The notes: generated by a model from the letters alone, not told the origin. A stretch of 64,000 nucleotides of DNA from Noviherbaspirillum suwonense (GCF_900182955.1 NZ_FXUL01000015.1:62001-126000); one strand, 5' to 3'. Shown: positions 21,272 to 31,428, numbered from the stretch's first letter. Made by a program: numbers and translations.

Positions 21272-22783
21272 TTACTGGCCGGTAGGCTTGACGGTGACGA
21301 ATTGCGACGCTTCGCCGCGACGCACCAGCAGCAGCACGGTCTTCTTCGGCTCGAGCTTGGAAACCAGCGCATTGAACTGCTTGCCGTCCTTGACGTCGGT
21401 ATTGTTGAGCCGCAGGATCAGGTCGCCCGGCCGCAGCCCGGCGCGGGCTGCCGCGCCCTCGGCGGTCTCGACAACCGCGCCGCCATCGACCTTCAGCTCT
21501 TTTTTCTGCGCATCGGTCAGGTCATTGACCACCAGGCCCAGCGTGTTGACCGCCTGCTCGGGCTTCGCCTTCTTTTCCTCGCGCTTGGCCACCTTGTTGT
21601 CCGGCTCCATCTCGGCGATGGTCAGGTTCAGGTCGCGCGCGGCGCCCTTGCGCCAGACCGTCACCGTCGAGCGGGCGCCCGGCTTGGTGCTGCCGACCAG
21701 GCGTGGCAGGTCGCTGGACTTCTCGATCGGCGCGCCGTTGAACTTGACGATGATGTCGCCGGCCTCGATCCCGCCCTTGTCTGCCGGGCCGCCGGATTCG
21801 ACCCGCTGGACCAGTGCGCCGTTCGCCTTCGGCAGGCCCAGCGACTCGGCGACATCCTTGGTCACTTCGCCGATCTGGACGCCTATCCTGCCGCGCGTGA
21901 CGCGGCCCGTGGTCTTGAGCTGCTCCGAGACCCGCATCGCTTCATCGATCGGCACCGCGAAGGAAATGCCCATGTAGCCGCCGGAACGGCTGTAGATCTG
22001 GGAATTGATCCCGATGACCTCGCCGCGCATGTTGATCAGCGGCCCGCCCGAGTTGCCGGGATTGACCGCGACGTCGGTCTGGATCAACGGCAGGTAGTCG
22101 CCGGTGTCCCGCGCCTTGGCCGAGATGATGCCGGCGGTGACCGTGTTTTCCAGGCCGAACGGGGAACCGATGGCAATCACCCATTCGCCGACCCGCACCT
22201 TGTTCGAATCGCCGAAGCTCAGTCTTGGCAGGTTGCTGCCTTCGATCTTCACCAGCGCGACGTCGCTGCGCTTGTCCGAGCCGATGATCTTGGCCTTGTA
22301 CTCGCGCTTGTCGGTCAGCGTCACATAGACTTCGTCGGCGCCTTCGACCACGTGGGCGTTGGTCAGGATGAAGCCGTCCGCCGAGATCACGAAACCGGAG
22401 CCGACGCCGCGCGGCGTTTCCTCTTCCGGCTGCTGCGGTCCCTGCCGGCGCCCGCGCGGGGTGTCGGGCTGCTGCTGGCGCGGCACCGGCACGCCGAAGA
22501 AGCGGCGGAAGAACTCCTGCATTTCCGGGTCGTCCATGCCGGGCGGCAGCCCGGACTGGCTTTCCATCTTCGCCCGCTCCGTGGTGCGGATGTTCACAAC
22601 CGCCGGTCCAACCTTGTCCACCAGGTCGGAAAAGTCGGGAAGGCTGGCGGACGGCGCCGCCACCGGTGGCGCAACGGCGGCCGCCGGCTGGGCGAATACG
22701 AGGGTTGCAGGCACGCTCATGGCGCCCGCAGCGCCCACTATCAACACGGACAGGAGGCGCTTGACGGGATACGCAATTTTCAT
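21272..22783 (-). CDS. mucD: Periplasmic serine endoprotease DegP/MucD
   Basis: About 503 residues. A signal peptide covers residues 1-31. The trypsin-like protease domain has His144 (TNAHVV), Asp174 (RSDVALV) and Ser245 (GNSGGP), and two PDZ domains follow (GVQIGEV and RPGDLILRLNN regions). It degrades or refolds misfolded envelope proteins. A Gln/Pro/Arg-rich loop (about 103-124) precedes the protease core. I chose the ATG at 22783, which gives the signal peptide and lies 4 bases after rseB. Being the fourth gene after rpoE, it should rise under envelope stress. Confidence 0.95.
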   Translation of the reverse strand: MKIAYPVKRLLSVLIVGAAGAMSVPATLVFAQPAAAVAPPVAAPSASLPDFSDLVDKVGPAVVNIRTTERAKMESQSGLPPGMDDPEMQEFFRRFFGVPVPRQQQPDTPRGRRQGPQQPEEETPRGVGSGFVISADGFILTNAHVVEGADEVYVTLTDKREYKAKIIGSDKRSDVALVKIEGSNLPRLSFGDSNKVRVGEWVIAIGSPFGLENTVTAGIISAKARDTGDYLPLIQTDVAVNPGNSGGPLINMRGEVIGINSQIYSRSGGYMGISFAVPIDEAMRVSEQLKTTGRVTRGRIGVQIGEVTKDVAESLGLPKANGALVQRVESGGPADKGGIEAGDIIVKFNGAPIEKSSDLPRLVGSTKPGARSTVTVWRKGAARDLNLTIAEMEPDNKVAKREEKKAKPEQAVNTLGLVVNDLTDAQKKELKVDGGAVVETAEGAAARAGLRPGDLILRLNNTDVKDGKQFNALVSKLEPKKTVLLLVRRGEASQFVTVKPTGQ

Positions 22784-22787
22784 TTGG

Positions 22788-23795
22788 CTACTTGTTCGGT
22801 TTATATTCAATGGAATTAGCAACTTGCCGTATGGCAGTGGATGGCACTTCACCGACGATGGTAAGCCAAAACTCGCCTTGTCGCTTGCCGACGACATTCA
22901 TCGCGCCCTGCTGCAGCGAACCCTCGGTGCGGCTCTGGGTGCCCGGCTCGATGAATATCGAGATGGCCGCCAATCCGTCCGAATAGACGATCTGCGATAC
23001 CTCGCGCTGGGCGGGTACTGCGCCGGTCTGGACCGGAACATCCGACACCATCCGCTTCAGTTCCCGCGTCCGGCGAAAACCGGCGGGCATGCGCTTGACG
23101 TTCCAGTTCGACAGGTCCGCCTGCGCCATGACCGCGTTTTCCACGCGCCAGCCGCGGGTATTGCCGATTGTCGGTTTCACGCGGTTACGGTCCACGTTGC
23201 CGATGCTGAGCTGGGTGAAGGATATCTGCTCGATGACTTCGCCGGCTTCGTTGACGGTCTGCGCCCGCAGCAGCAGGCCGGTCGATTTCTCGGCCCACAG
23301 CCGATAGCCATAGCGCAGGTCATCCTTGGGCTCCAGGATCACCGACTGGCAATCGTACCCGGCTATCCGGCCCGATTCGCCCTTGCGCACCGTGTAATGC
23401 TCGGTGAGCGCATCGGCGTTCGCCGCGATGATCGCCGGGAAAACGTCCTGGGAAACCCGCTTCTCGACCAGCAGCGTCTTCGTGTCGGGCACGTAGCAGA
23501 TGACTTCATCGTTGCTGCGTATGTATTCCCTCGGCTGCCCATCGAGCACTTCGAGCTTTTCAAGCTCGTTCTTGCCTTCGGACAGATGGGTGATCCGGGA
23601 CGTGCGTACCTGGCTGCCTTGCTGATAGATGAAGGTGCCGGAGTAATTCAGCTTTTGCGCCGCAGACTGTATTGTTCGCAACAGAGCCTGCGCTTCCCGG
23701 GTTTCCCCGGAAATTGCAGGCTCGGCTTGCGTACTGAAGGCGATGAAACTGGAGACAGCAATAACAAGTTTAAACAGGGCCAGTGTTCGCCGCAT
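22788..23795 (-). CDS. rseB: Sigma-E regulatory protein RseB/MucB
   Basis: A 335-residue periplasmic protein with a signal peptide (about 1-24, cleavage after TQA). Family stretches are YSGTFIYQQG, ETREAQ and the DYRYGY-like KDDLRYGYRLW, giving the MucB/RseB two-domain lipoprotein-like fold. It binds the outer part of RseA and shields it from proteolysis until lipids or LPS displace it. It lies between rseA and mucD with 5- and 4-base gaps. Confidence 0.93.
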   Translation of the reverse strand: MRRTLALFKLVIAVSSFIAFSTQAEPAISGETREAQALLRTIQSAAQKLNYSGTFIYQQGSQVRTSRITHLSEGKNELEKLEVLDGQPREYIRSNDEVICYVPDTKTLLVEKRVSQDVFPAIIAANADALTEHYTVRKGESGRIAGYDCQSVILEPKDDLRYGYRLWAEKSTGLLLRAQTVNEAGEVIEQISFTQLSIGNVDRNRVKPTIGNTRGWRVENAVMAQADLSNWNVKRMPAGFRRTRELKRMVSDVPVQTGAVPAQREVSQIVYSDGLAAISIFIEPGTQSRTEGSLQQGAMNVVGKRQGEFWLTIVGEVPSTAIRQVANSIEYKPNK

Positions 23796-23800
23796 AAAGA

Positions 23801-24373
23801 TTATTTACCAGATTCATTTGCGAACGTTGCCGAACGCGCATATTGCGCGGAGCTATAGACCGATGGCGAGAAACGCTGGTGCGCCATCAGATATTCATCG
23901 ATACCCTGGTCGCGCAGCACCGCACCGGCACGTGCGGAATTCACATTCAGCGCGGTCCGCGAGACGCCGCTGTCGCTGACGACGGCAACCGTGGCGCCCG
24001 AGCCTGGGCCACCATGCATTGCAACCATCAGCTGCGGCGTGCCGACGAAGGCCACCGCGGCGGCCGCAGCGGCCAGCACGCCCGGCAGGGCCATGCGGCG
24101 AAAGCCAGTCTTCCGCGCGCGTGCCGGCAGCACGGGCGCCACCAGCGCAGGCTCAGCGGCCAGGCGGGCCGCCATGCTCGCCGCGAAGCCGGCGCTCATG
24201 GGAACTGCCATTTCGTCGGACCGGAGCAGGTCGCCAATCTGATGGTAGAGCTCCCAACTGGCCTTCCCCTCCGCATTGCGCAGATCCGCCAATGCGATGT
24301 CCAGTTGCTCGTCGCTGGTCTCGCCATCCGCGAAAACCGACACCCGTTCTTGTACCAAGCTTTTCGTTTCCAT
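23801..24373 (-). CDS. rseA: Anti-sigma-E factor RseA/MucA
   Basis: About 190 residues. The N-terminal cytoplasmic domain (ERVSVFADGETSDEQLD, near residues 9-25, and WELYHQIGDLLRS) binds sigma-E. One membrane helix lies at about 94-112, followed by a periplasmic part. I chose the ATG at 24373, preceded by GCGAGG, over an in-frame ATG 15 bases upstream. Regulated proteolysis of this protein releases RpoE. Confidence 0.93.
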   Translation of the reverse strand: METKSLVQERVSVFADGETSDEQLDIALADLRNAEGKASWELYHQIGDLLRSDEMAVPMSAGFAASMAARLAAEPALVAPVLPARARKTGFRRMALPGVLAAAAAAVAFVGTPQLMVAMHGGPGSGATVAVVSDSGVSRTALNVNSARAGAVLRDQGIDEYLMAHQRFSPSVYSSAQYARSATFANESGK

Positions 24374-24436
24374 AGTTAACCTCGCCAAAACTGACAGCCA
24401 ATCCCTTGTAAAGTAACCGTTGTTCTACTTTTTTTC

Positions 24437-25039
24437 TTACCAGCGTTTATCAAGTGCAGTACCCAGTAAAGGTCTCAGTTTTTCGGCAATTGCCTCGCGT
24501 GCACGGAAAATCCTGCTTCGGACCGTGCCGATCGGACATCCCATCGCTTCGGCAATTTCGTCGTAGCTCAAGCCTTCGATCTCGCGCAGGGTGATGGCCA
24601 TGCGCAGTTCTTCGGGCAATGCATCCATGGCAACATTTACGGTTTCAGCTATTTGCTTGGTAGCAAGCATCGATTCCGGCGTGTTGATATCCCTTAGGTG
24701 CTCTCCGTCGTCAAAAGTTTCTGCTTCCTCTGCATCGGCCTCGGTAGACGTCGGCGCGCGACGACCCTGCGTGACCAGATAGTTCTTCGCGGTATTGATT
24801 CCAATTCGATACAACCAAGTATAAAACGCCGAATCACCGCGGAACTGTGGGAGCGCCCGGTACGCTTTAATAAAAGCCTCTTGAACAACATCTTCCGCTT
24901 CAGCCTGGTCGCGGACGAGCCTCGACACCAGTCGCATCAGCTTTCTCTGATATTTGGAGACCAATAGCTCGAACGCTCTCTTGTCACCGCGCTGCACGCG
25001 CTCAACTAGCAGTTGATCAATGTCGCGTTCTGTGGTCAA
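24437..25039 (-). CDS. rpoE: RNA polymerase sigma-E factor (RpoE/AlgU)
   Basis: A 200-residue ECF sigma factor. Region 2 (LVSKYQRKLMRLVSRLVRD through the core-binding AFYTWLYRIGINTAKN) and region 4 (LPEELRMAITLREIEGLSYDEIAEAM...GTVRSRIFRAREA) are complete. No ATG fits: the family N-terminus TTERDID begins directly after a TTG that has AAGGA eight bases upstream, so I place the start there. A longer frame to 25117 would add 26 atypical residues. A sigma-E-type promoter lies upstream, so it is probably autoregulated. Confidence 0.95.
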   Translation of the reverse strand: MTTERDIDQLLVERVQRGDKRAFELLVSKYQRKLMRLVSRLVRDQAEAEDVVQEAFIKAYRALPQFRGDSAFYTWLYRIGINTAKNYLVTQGRRAPTSTEADAEEAETFDDGEHLRDINTPESMLATKQIAETVNVAMDALPEELRMAITLREIEGLSYDEIAEAMGCPIGTVRSRIFRAREAIAEKLRPLLGTALDKRW

Positions 25040-25081
25040 TCCCCATATCCTTGTTTTATTGCAACATGCACGCGGCAACAT

Positions 25082-25108
25082 GTTGACTGGGTGAAATAAG
25101 ATAAGTTC
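25082..25108 (-). promoter_or_regulatory. Putative sigma-E promoter of rpoE
   Basis: On the minus strand GAACTT (25103-25108) is followed after 16 bases by TCAAC (25082-25086). This is close to the known sigma-E consensus GAACTT-N15-17-TCAAA/TCTGA. It ends about 43 bases before the TTG start of rpoE. This is inference from consensus. Confidence 0.65.
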
Positions 25109-25122
25109 AAGCCACACTCCGG

Positions 25123-25626
25123 TTAATCGATAATATTTCCGTCAGCATTGCGTTTCGCTATGGTTCGAAGGGCAACGGACAACTCGGCAAATCCCGTTTC
25201 GCCGATACAGTCTGGCAGCACGGGAATGGAAAGCCCCATTCCCGCGGTCGGTTTGAGTCGCAGCAAAAGAAATTGCGGCCACAAGACTGAATCGGGACTT
25301 AAGTGAACCACCAGCCCCGATTGCCCGTCTAAGGCCAGGCCCGCATTTTTTTGAAATACGGACACCCCGCTATATTGCGTCAACCGGATTTGTCCGATGC
25401 CGGAAATATCAATATGGAACGTTTTTCTGGTTTGGCACGCGCTAAAAACTGCCGCTACCGAAGAGATGGAGACGATTGAGAAAATTTGAAGGCGTGTCGC
25501 CAGGTTTAATTCATCAGCCCCGACGAGGATGAGCACGGCAGCCAATGCCGCAGCAGCCGCCATGGCGCAAATGGAGAGTAGTACGCTTCTGGAAGGATTA
25601 ACCACGACAGATACTGCAATGGTCAT
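25123..25626 (-). CDS. Small membrane protein, possibly YgfX family
   Basis: About 167 residues. Two hydrophobic helices (about 15-35 and 46-64) are followed by a soluble domain containing LVVHLSPDSVLWPQFLLLRLK and VLPDCIGETGFAELSVALR. The architecture (two helices, then a WP..LLL..L and VLPD....F..LRVALR pattern) resembles YgfX/CptA proteins, which affect division and cytoskeleton and usually pair with SdhE; no sdhE is near here. The start at 25626 avoids overlap with fabF. It lies between fabF and rpoE, 46 bp after fabF. Confidence 0.55.
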   Translation of the reverse strand: MTIAVSVVVNPSRSVLLSICAMAAAAALAAVLILVGADELNLATRLQIFSIVSISSVAAVFSACQTRKTFHIDISGIGQIRLTQYSGVSVFQKNAGLALDGQSGLVVHLSPDSVLWPQFLLLRLKPTAGMGLSIPVLPDCIGETGFAELSVALRTIAKRNADGNIID

Positions 25627-25672
25627 GACGGGGAGCCGGTCCGTCTGCCCATGAGGCAAACGGACCAGGGCT

Positions 25673-26920
25673 TCATATCTTGCCGAAGACCAGCGTCCCG
25701 TTGGTGCCACCGAAGCCAAAGGAATTCTTGACTGCGATGTCGATTGGCATTTCCCGCGCAACATTCGCGCAGTAGTCCAGGTCGCATGCCGGATCCTGGT
25801 TGAAGATATTGATGGTCGGCGGTGAAATCTGCCGCTTCACCGCGAGCACAGTGAAGACTGCTTCCAGGCCGCCTGCGCCGCCAAGCAGATGACCGGTCAT
25901 CGACTTGGTGGAATTGACCACGATGTTCTTTGCATGGTCGCCCAGCGCACGCTTGATGGCGATGGTCTCGGCCACGTCGCCCAGGGGCGTCGACGTGCCA
26001 TGCGCGTTCACATAGCTGACTTCGCCGGTGTTGACGCCCGCATTGTTCAGCGCGGAGATCATGCAGCGCCTTGCGCCATCGCCGTCTTCGAGCGGCGCGG
26101 TCATGTGATGCGCATCCGCGCTCATGCCAAAGCCTAGCAGCTCGGCATAAATATGCGCGCCGCGCGCCTTCGCATGCTCGTACTCTTCCAGCACCATGAC
26201 CCCGGCGCCTTCACCGAGCACGAAGCCGTCGCGATCCTTGTCCCAGGGACGGGATGCGGTCGCCGGGTCGTCGTTGCGCGAGGACAGCGCCCTGGCCGAA
26301 GCGAACCCGCCCAGGCCGAGAGGCGAGATGGTGGACTCCGCGCCCCCAGCGATCATCACGTCGGCGTCGCCATATTCGATCAGGCGACCTGCCGCCCCGA
26401 TGCAATGCAGGCCGGTGGTGCAGGCAGTGACGATGGCCAGGTTCGGCCCTCTCAAGCCGTACTTGATCGACAGGTGCCCGGAGATCATGTTGATGATGGA
26501 TGCCGGCACGAAGAATGGACTGATGCGGCGCGGGCCGCGGCTGACCAGTTCCGCATGCGTTTCCTCGATCATGGGCAATCCGCCTATGCCCGAGCCCACG
26601 ATCACGCCGATCCGGTCCGCGTTGGCCTCCGTGACCTCGAGGCCGCTATCCTGCATCGCCTGCATGCCGGCAGCCATGCCATAGTGGATGAAGGTATCCA
26701 TATGACGCGCTTCCTTTGCAGGAATGTACTCGTCGATCTGGAAACCCTTGACCTCGCCTGCAAACCGCGTGCTGAAGGCCGATGCATCGAAACGTGTGAT
26801 GGTCGCAATGCCGGATGTGCCGGCAATCAGGGCTTCCCACGCAGCGGCAACGGTATTGCCGATGGGTGACACGCAACCCAGACCAGTAATTACTACGCGG
26901 CGCTTTTGTGAGCGGCTCAA
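25673..26920 (-). CDS. fabF: 3-oxoacyl-[ACP] synthase II
   Basis: A 415-residue condensing enzyme that elongates acyl-ACP and sets temperature control of cis-vaccenate content. The active-site Cys167 is in TACTTG, with the two catalytic His in NAHGTST and the [12 protein letters not shown] region. The start codon is TTG, with AGGAG six bases upstream. It follows acpP by 30 bp. Confidence 0.97.
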   Translation of the reverse strand: MSRSQKRRVVITGLGCVSPIGNTVAAAWEALIAGTSGIATITRFDASAFSTRFAGEVKGFQIDEYIPAKEARHMDTFIHYGMAAGMQAMQDSGLEVTEANADRIGVIVGSGIGGLPMIEETHAELVSRGPRRISPFFVPASIINMISGHLSIKYGLRGPNLAIVTACTTGLHCIGAAGRLIEYGDADVMIAGGAESTISPLGLGGFASARALSSRNDDPATASRPWDKDRDGFVLGEGAGVMVLEEYEHAKARGAHIYAELLGFGMSADAHHMTAPLEDGDGARRCMISALNNAGVNTGEVSYVNAHGTSTPLGDVAETIAIKRALGDHAKNIVVNSTKSMTGHLLGGAGGLEAVFTVLAVKRQISPPTINIFNQDPACDLDYCANVAREMPIDIAVKNSFGFGGTNGTLVFGKI

Positions 26921-26950
26921 GCGAATCTCCTGGAGTCGTTCAATGCTGAA

Positions 26951-27190
26951 TCAGGCCTTGACGTGCGCCTTGGCGTAATCGATGGCTTGCTGGACCGTGG
27001 TGATCTTTTCAGCTTGCTCGTCGGGGATTTCCATTTCGAATTCGTCTTCCAGTGCCATGACGAGTTCAACGGTGTCGAGCGAATCGGCGCCGAGGTCGTC
27101 AACGAACGAGGATTCCGTCTTGATGTCTGCTTCGGCGACGCCAAGTTGCTCAGCGACGATCTTCTTGACGCGTGTTTCTATATCCGACAT
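26951..27190 (-). CDS. acpP: Acyl carrier protein
   Basis: A 79-residue acidic helical protein that carries acyl chains in fatty acid synthesis. The phosphopantetheine site is Ser37 in LGADSLD. The frame is open upstream, but the ATG at 27190 gives the universal MSDIE start. AcpS in this window activates it. It lies between fabG and fabF as in most proteobacteria. Confidence 0.98.
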   Translation of the reverse strand: MSDIETRVKKIVAEQLGVAEADIKTESSFVDDLGADSLDTVELVMALEDEFEMEIPDEQAEKITTVQQAIDYAKAHVKA

Positions 27191-27307
27191 GTTGTGCCTC
27201 CAAAGGGTGGGTTGCAGAAAGTGCGCGCATTTTATCAGGTTTGCGCGCAAGTAATTACTATTTGCCGGCGGTTTCAGCAGACCTTGCAGCTGCCGAACGC
27301 GCGCCTG

Positions 27308-28069
27308 TCAGTTCATGTACATGCCGCCATTCACATGCAGCGTGGTGCCGGTGATGTAGCCAGCCTGCGACGATGCCAGGAAGGCCACCGCCGCCGCGAT
27401 ATCCGCCGGCTGGCCCAGCCGTGCGAGCGGGATCTGCTGCAGCAAGGCCGAGACCTGCTGCTCTTCGAGCGCACGGGTCATGTCGGTATCGATGAAGCCC
27501 GGCGCCACGCAGTTGACAGTCACATTGCGGCTGCCAATCTCGCGCGCCAGGGCCCGGCTCATGCCTGCCACGCCGGCCTTGGCCGCGGCATAGTTCATCT
27601 GGCCGGCATTGCCCGCGGAGCCGACCACGGAGGTGATGTTGATGATGCGTCCGTGGCGGGCTTTCATCATGCCGCGCAGCACCGCGCGCGACAGCCGCGC
27701 GACCGATGTCAGGTTGGTCGCGATGACCGCGTCCCACTCCTCGTCCTTCATCCGCATCGCCAGCTGGTCCTGCGTGATGCCGGCGTTGTTGACCAGGATG
27801 GAGAGGCTGCCGAATTCCTTCTGGATTTCCGCGACCAGCGAATTGCAGCGTTCGGCATCGTTCACATCGAGCACCATGCCGCGCCCGCAGCCTTCGCGCG
27901 TCTCCGCGAGGTACTGGGAAATCGCCTGGCTGCCGGCTTCCGACGTGGCGGTGCCGATCACGGTTGCGCCCTGCGCGGCCAGTTCAATGGCGATCGCACG
28001 TCCGATGCCGCGGGATGCGCCGGTAACCAGCGCGACCTGTCCTTCCAGGTTCAGGGTATTGGTTGTCAC
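27308..28069 (-). CDS. fabG: 3-oxoacyl-[ACP] reductase
   Basis: A 253-residue short-chain dehydrogenase that reduces 3-ketoacyl-ACP with NADPH. The cofactor motif TGASRGIG is at 17-24, NNAGITQD follows, and the catalytic Ser, Tyr and Lys are in TSVVGSAG and NYAAAKAG. The start is GTG, overlapping the fabD stop by 4 bp (GTGA). This fits translational coupling and excludes the longer frame to 28180. Confidence 0.96.
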   Translation of the reverse strand: MTTNTLNLEGQVALVTGASRGIGRAIAIELAAQGATVIGTATSEAGSQAISQYLAETREGCGRGMVLDVNDAERCNSLVAEIQKEFGSLSILVNNAGITQDQLAMRMKDEEWDAVIATNLTSVARLSRAVLRGMMKARHGRIINITSVVGSAGNAGQMNYAAAKAGVAGMSRALAREIGSRNVTVNCVAPGFIDTDMTRALEEQQVSALLQQIPLARLGQPADIAAAVAFLASSQAGYITGTTLHVNGGMYMN

Positions 28070-28998
28070 TTGACGAGCTCCAGGATTCTGTCGAGCGATG
28101 CCTGGTCGACGATCGCGTCGCCGGTCAGGTCGCTGTTGATGCGTTTGGTCAGGCCGGCCAGCACCTTGCCGGGGCCGCACTCGATGACATGGGTCACACC
28201 CTCGGACGCGAACTTCTGCATGGTTTCGACCCAGCGCACCGGGCTTGCCGCCTGGCGCACCAGCGCATCGCGAATGGCTGCCGGGTCGGTGACGATGGCA
28301 ACATCCACATTATTGATCAGCGGTATCGACGGCGCGGCGAATTGCAGGCCGGCCATGTAGTCCTGCAGCCGCAGCGATGCGGGGCGCAGCAATGACGAAT
28401 GGAACGGGGCCGACACCGGCAGGACCAGCGCGCGCTTCGCGCCGCGGGCCTTGGCAGCCTCGCAGGCCCGCTCCACGGCGGCCTTGTGGCCGGCGATCAC
28501 CACCTGCGCAGGCGCATTGAAATTGACCGGCTCGACCACTTCGCCCTGCGCGGCTTCGGCGCAGGCAGCGCGCACGTCGTCGTCCGACAGGCCGAGGATG
28601 GCCGCCATGCCGCCCTGCCCGACCGGCACGGCTTCCTGCATCGCCTGCGCGCGGAAACGCACCAGCGGCACCGCGTCGGCAAACGCGAGCGAGTCCGCCG
28701 CGACCAGCGCCGAATACTCGCCCAGGCTGTGGCCAGCCACCAGTGCCGGCGCCGGTCCGCCGGCGGCAAGCCAGGCGCGCCAGGTGGCGACGGCGGCCGT
28801 CAGCATGACCGGCTGGGTATTGGTCGTCAGGTCCAGTTCTTCCTTGGGACCCTCGGCAATCATCCTGGCCAGGTCGATCCCGATGGCCTCCGACGCTTCG
28901 GCCACGGTCTCGCGTACGACCGGGTTGTCGCCGAAGCCATTGAGCATGCCGATTGCCTGCGAACCCTGTCCTGGAAATACAAATGCAAATTTCATCAT
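28066..28998 (-). CDS. fabD: Malonyl-CoA:ACP transacylase
   Basis: A 310-residue enzyme that loads malonyl groups onto ACP. It begins FVFPGQGSQ, and the nucleophile Ser91 is in AGHSLGEYSA. A conserved catalytic His is expected near residue 200 (VSAPFHSSLL). Two adjacent ATG codons open the gene. It follows fabH by 28 bp. Confidence 0.97.
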   Translation of the reverse strand: MMKFAFVFPGQGSQAIGMLNGFGDNPVVRETVAEASEAIGIDLARMIAEGPKEELDLTTNTQPVMLTAAVATWRAWLAAGGPAPALVAGHSLGEYSALVAADSLAFADAVPLVRFRAQAMQEAVPVGQGGMAAILGLSDDDVRAACAEAAQGEVVEPVNFNAPAQVVIAGHKAAVERACEAAKARGAKRALVLPVSAPFHSSLLRPASLRLQDYMAGLQFAAPSIPLINNVDVAIVTDPAAIRDALVRQAASPVRWVETMQKFASEGVTHVIECGPGKVLAGLTKRINSDLTGDAIVDQASLDRILELVK

Positions 28999-29026
28999 TC
29001 AGTCCGATATCCGGATTATAAGTCTG

Positions 29027-30013
29027 TCACATGCGCGCAAGCGCTGCGCCCCAGGTAAAGCCACCGCCGACGCCTTCCATCAGCACGATATGCCCGGGCT
29101 TGATGCGGCCGTCGCGCATCGCCTTATCCAGCGCCAGCGGAATCGACGCGGCCGAGGTGTTGCCATGCTGGTCGACGGTCACCACCATTTTCTCGGGCGG
29201 CAATCCCAGCTTCTTCGCGGTGCCCTGCATGATGCGGATGTTGGCCTGGTGCGGAATCAGCCAGTCGACGTCGGACGACTGCATGCCGGCGGCGTTCAGG
29301 GTTTCATGCGCCACTTTTTCGAGCACGGAGACGGCAAGCTTGAACACGGCCTGGCCATCCATGTGCAGGAAAGCGCTGCCCGCGATGGCGCCGGCATTGA
29401 CGCTGCCGGGAACGCACAGGATGCCGGCCTGGCTGCCGTCGGCATGCAGTTTGGTGGCAAGCAAACCCGGTTCTTCCGAGGCGGACATCAGCACCGCGCC
29501 GGCGCCGTCGCCGAACAGCACGCAGGTGGTGCGGTCTTCGAAATTGAGAATACGGGAAAAGACTTCCGAGCCGATGACGAGCACTTTCTTGTGCATGCCG
29601 GTGCGGATGAAGCTGTCGGCCATCGACAGGCCATAGACGAAACCGCTGCACACTGCCTGGATATCGACGGCGGCGCTATGGTTGGTGATGCCCAGCTTGT
29701 TCTGCACGACGCAGGCGGTGCTTGGAAAGCCGCCGAAGTAATCGGGCGTCGATGTCGCCAGCAGGATCAGGTCGACATCGTTGGCTGCGCAGCCGGCCAT
29801 CTCCAGCGCGCGGCGCGCGGCGATCACGGCCATGTCGCTGGACTGCATGTCCGGGTCGGCATAGTGGCGCGCCGAAATCCCGCTGCGCGAAACGATCCAT
29901 TCGTCGGACGTTTCTATTCCTTTTTCAGCGAGCTGCGCCGACAGCGCCTCGTTCGTCACACGCCTCGGCGGCAGGAAACTTCCTGTTCCTATGATTTTGC
30001 TGTAGAGGGTCAT
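29027..30013 (-). CDS. fabH: 3-oxoacyl-[ACP] synthase III
   Basis: A 328-residue enzyme that starts fatty acid synthesis by condensing acetyl-CoA with malonyl-ACP. The active Cys122 is in AVCSGF, His in WLIPHQAN and Asn in QHGNTSAAS, a complete triad. The start overlaps the plsX stop by 4 bp. Confidence 0.97.
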   Translation of the reverse strand: MTLYSKIIGTGSFLPPRRVTNEALSAQLAEKGIETSDEWIVSRSGISARHYADPDMQSSDMAVIAARRALEMAGCAANDVDLILLATSTPDYFGGFPSTACVVQNKLGITNHSAAVDIQAVCSGFVYGLSMADSFIRTGMHKKVLVIGSEVFSRILNFEDRTTCVLFGDGAGAVLMSASEEPGLLATKLHADGSQAGILCVPGSVNAGAIAGSAFLHMDGQAVFKLAVSVLEKVAHETLNAAGMQSSDVDWLIPHQANIRIMQGTAKKLGLPPEKMVVTVDQHGNTSAASIPLALDKAMRDGRIKPGHIVLMEGVGGGFTWGAALARM

Positions 30014-31101
30014 GCCGTTTTGTTTTCGGTAAGTTGCGGTTGGGGCATCGCCTCAAGGCCCTGCGAGGCAGGCGTCGGCTGAGGCATCAATTCCGCGATC
30101 GATTTGGAAATGCGGCTGAGCACGTCATGGTGGACGGCCTCATACGCGCGCCGTATTGCAAACTCGTAGCCGTAGGCATTTTCACCGCCATGGCTCTTGA
30201 ACACCAGGCCGCGCAGGCCCAGCAAGCTGGCCCCATTGTATCTGGAAGGATTCATCCGGCGCGAAAACGCGGTAATGGCGCCTCGTGCGATCAGCGCGCC
30301 CAGCATGTTCAGCGGGTTGCGTCTGAATTCGGTCGTCAGCGCATTCTTGACGAAGCGGCCGACGCCTTCGGACGCTTTCAGCACCACGTTGCCGACGAAG
30401 CCGTCGCACACCACGATGTCGGTCGTGCCTTCGAAGATGTCATTGCCTTCGACATTGCCGTAGAAATTCAGGATGCCGCGTTCATGGTCGAGGCGCAGCA
30501 ATTGCGCGGTGCGCTTGACCAGGTCGTTGCCCTTGATGTCTTCCTCGCCGATATTGAGCAGGCCGACGGTGGGCTTGGCCTTGCCTTCCATTGCCGACAC
30601 CAGCGCCGAACCCATCAGTGCGAACTGGTGCAGGTGCTGCGGCTCGCAGTCGACGTTGGCGCCCAGGTCCAGCATGTAGGTTGGACCGTCTTTCTGGTTC
30701 GGCAGGATGGTGCAGATGGCAGGCCGGTCGACGCCCGGCAGCGTCTTGAGAACATAGCGCGACACGGCCATCAGCGCGCCGGTATTGCCGGCGGAGACGC
30801 AGGCCTGGGCGCGGCCTCCCTTGACCAGGTTGATGGCCACGCGCATCGACGAATCCTTCTTGCGGCGCAGGGCCACCTCGAGCGGATCGTCCATGGTCAC
30901 CACTTCGCTGGCATTGACGACCGACAGGCGTGGATGATCGACGGCGCGGAGCTTTTGAAGTTCGGCCTGGATGGCGTCGGACTTGCCGACCAATATGAGG
31001 TTCGCGCCGGCTTCTGCGGCGAGAAAGGAAACTGCTGCGGGGACGGTGACCGACGGACCGTGGTCGCCACCCATGCAGTCGATGGAAAGTGTAATTGTCA
31101 T
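30010..31101 (-). CDS. plsX: Phosphate acyltransferase PlsX
   Basis: A 363-residue peripheral membrane enzyme that makes acyl-phosphate from acyl-ACP, feeding phospholipid synthesis through PlsY. Family stretches are [10 protein letters not shown] at the start, [11 protein letters not shown], and DLGANVDC. The C-terminal 25 residues are Pro/Gln-rich and variable. It sits between rpmF and fabH, the usual order. Confidence 0.96.
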   Translation of the reverse strand: MTITLSIDCMGGDHGPSVTVPAAVSFLAAEAGANLILVGKSDAIQAELQKLRAVDHPRLSVVNASEVVTMDDPLEVALRRKKDSSMRVAINLVKGGRAQACVSAGNTGALMAVSRYVLKTLPGVDRPAICTILPNQKDGPTYMLDLGANVDCEPQHLHQFALMGSALVSAMEGKAKPTVGLLNIGEEDIKGNDLVKRTAQLLRLDHERGILNFYGNVEGNDIFEGTTDIVVCDGFVGNVVLKASEGVGRFVKNALTTEFRRNPLNMLGALIARGAITAFSRRMNPSRYNGASLLGLRGLVFKSHGGENAYGYEFAIRRAYEAVHHDVLSRISKSIAELMPQPTPASQGLEAMPQPQLTENKTA

Positions 31102-31245
31102 TATTGTTTCAGTGCCTCGCCCAACCGCATTATCGGCCAGAATTGGCGTGATTCAAAATGACAGAAGATGTCGCTTGAGCATATAAAAAGCGGCGCCAAG
31201 TCCTGGGACTCGTTACGCCGCGTTCAGCCTGGCACAAGGTTGGAA

Positions 31246-31428
31246 TTACTCGTCGTTCTTGGTCTTCAGGACCTTGCGACCGCGGTAAAAACCGTTCGGG
31301 CTGATGTGATGACGACGATGCGTTTCGCCGGTGGTCGGCTCAACTGCAATCGGTGGCGCCACCAGGAAGTCGTGTGCACGATGCATGCCGCGCTTGGACG
31401 GGGATTTCTTGTTTTGTTGAACAGCCAT
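31246..31428 (-). CDS. rpmF: 50S ribosomal protein L32
   Basis: A 60-residue basic protein with the family start [20 protein letters not shown] and the conserved [14 protein letters not shown]. It lies 132 bp after yceD and 144 bp before plsX; yceD-rpmF-plsX is a conserved operon linking ribosome and lipid synthesis. No zinc cysteines are present, so it is the Cys-free form. Confidence 0.98.
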   Translation of the reverse strand: MAVQQNKKSPSKRGMHRAHDFLVAPPIAVEPTTGETHRRHHISPNGFYRGRKVLKTKNDE

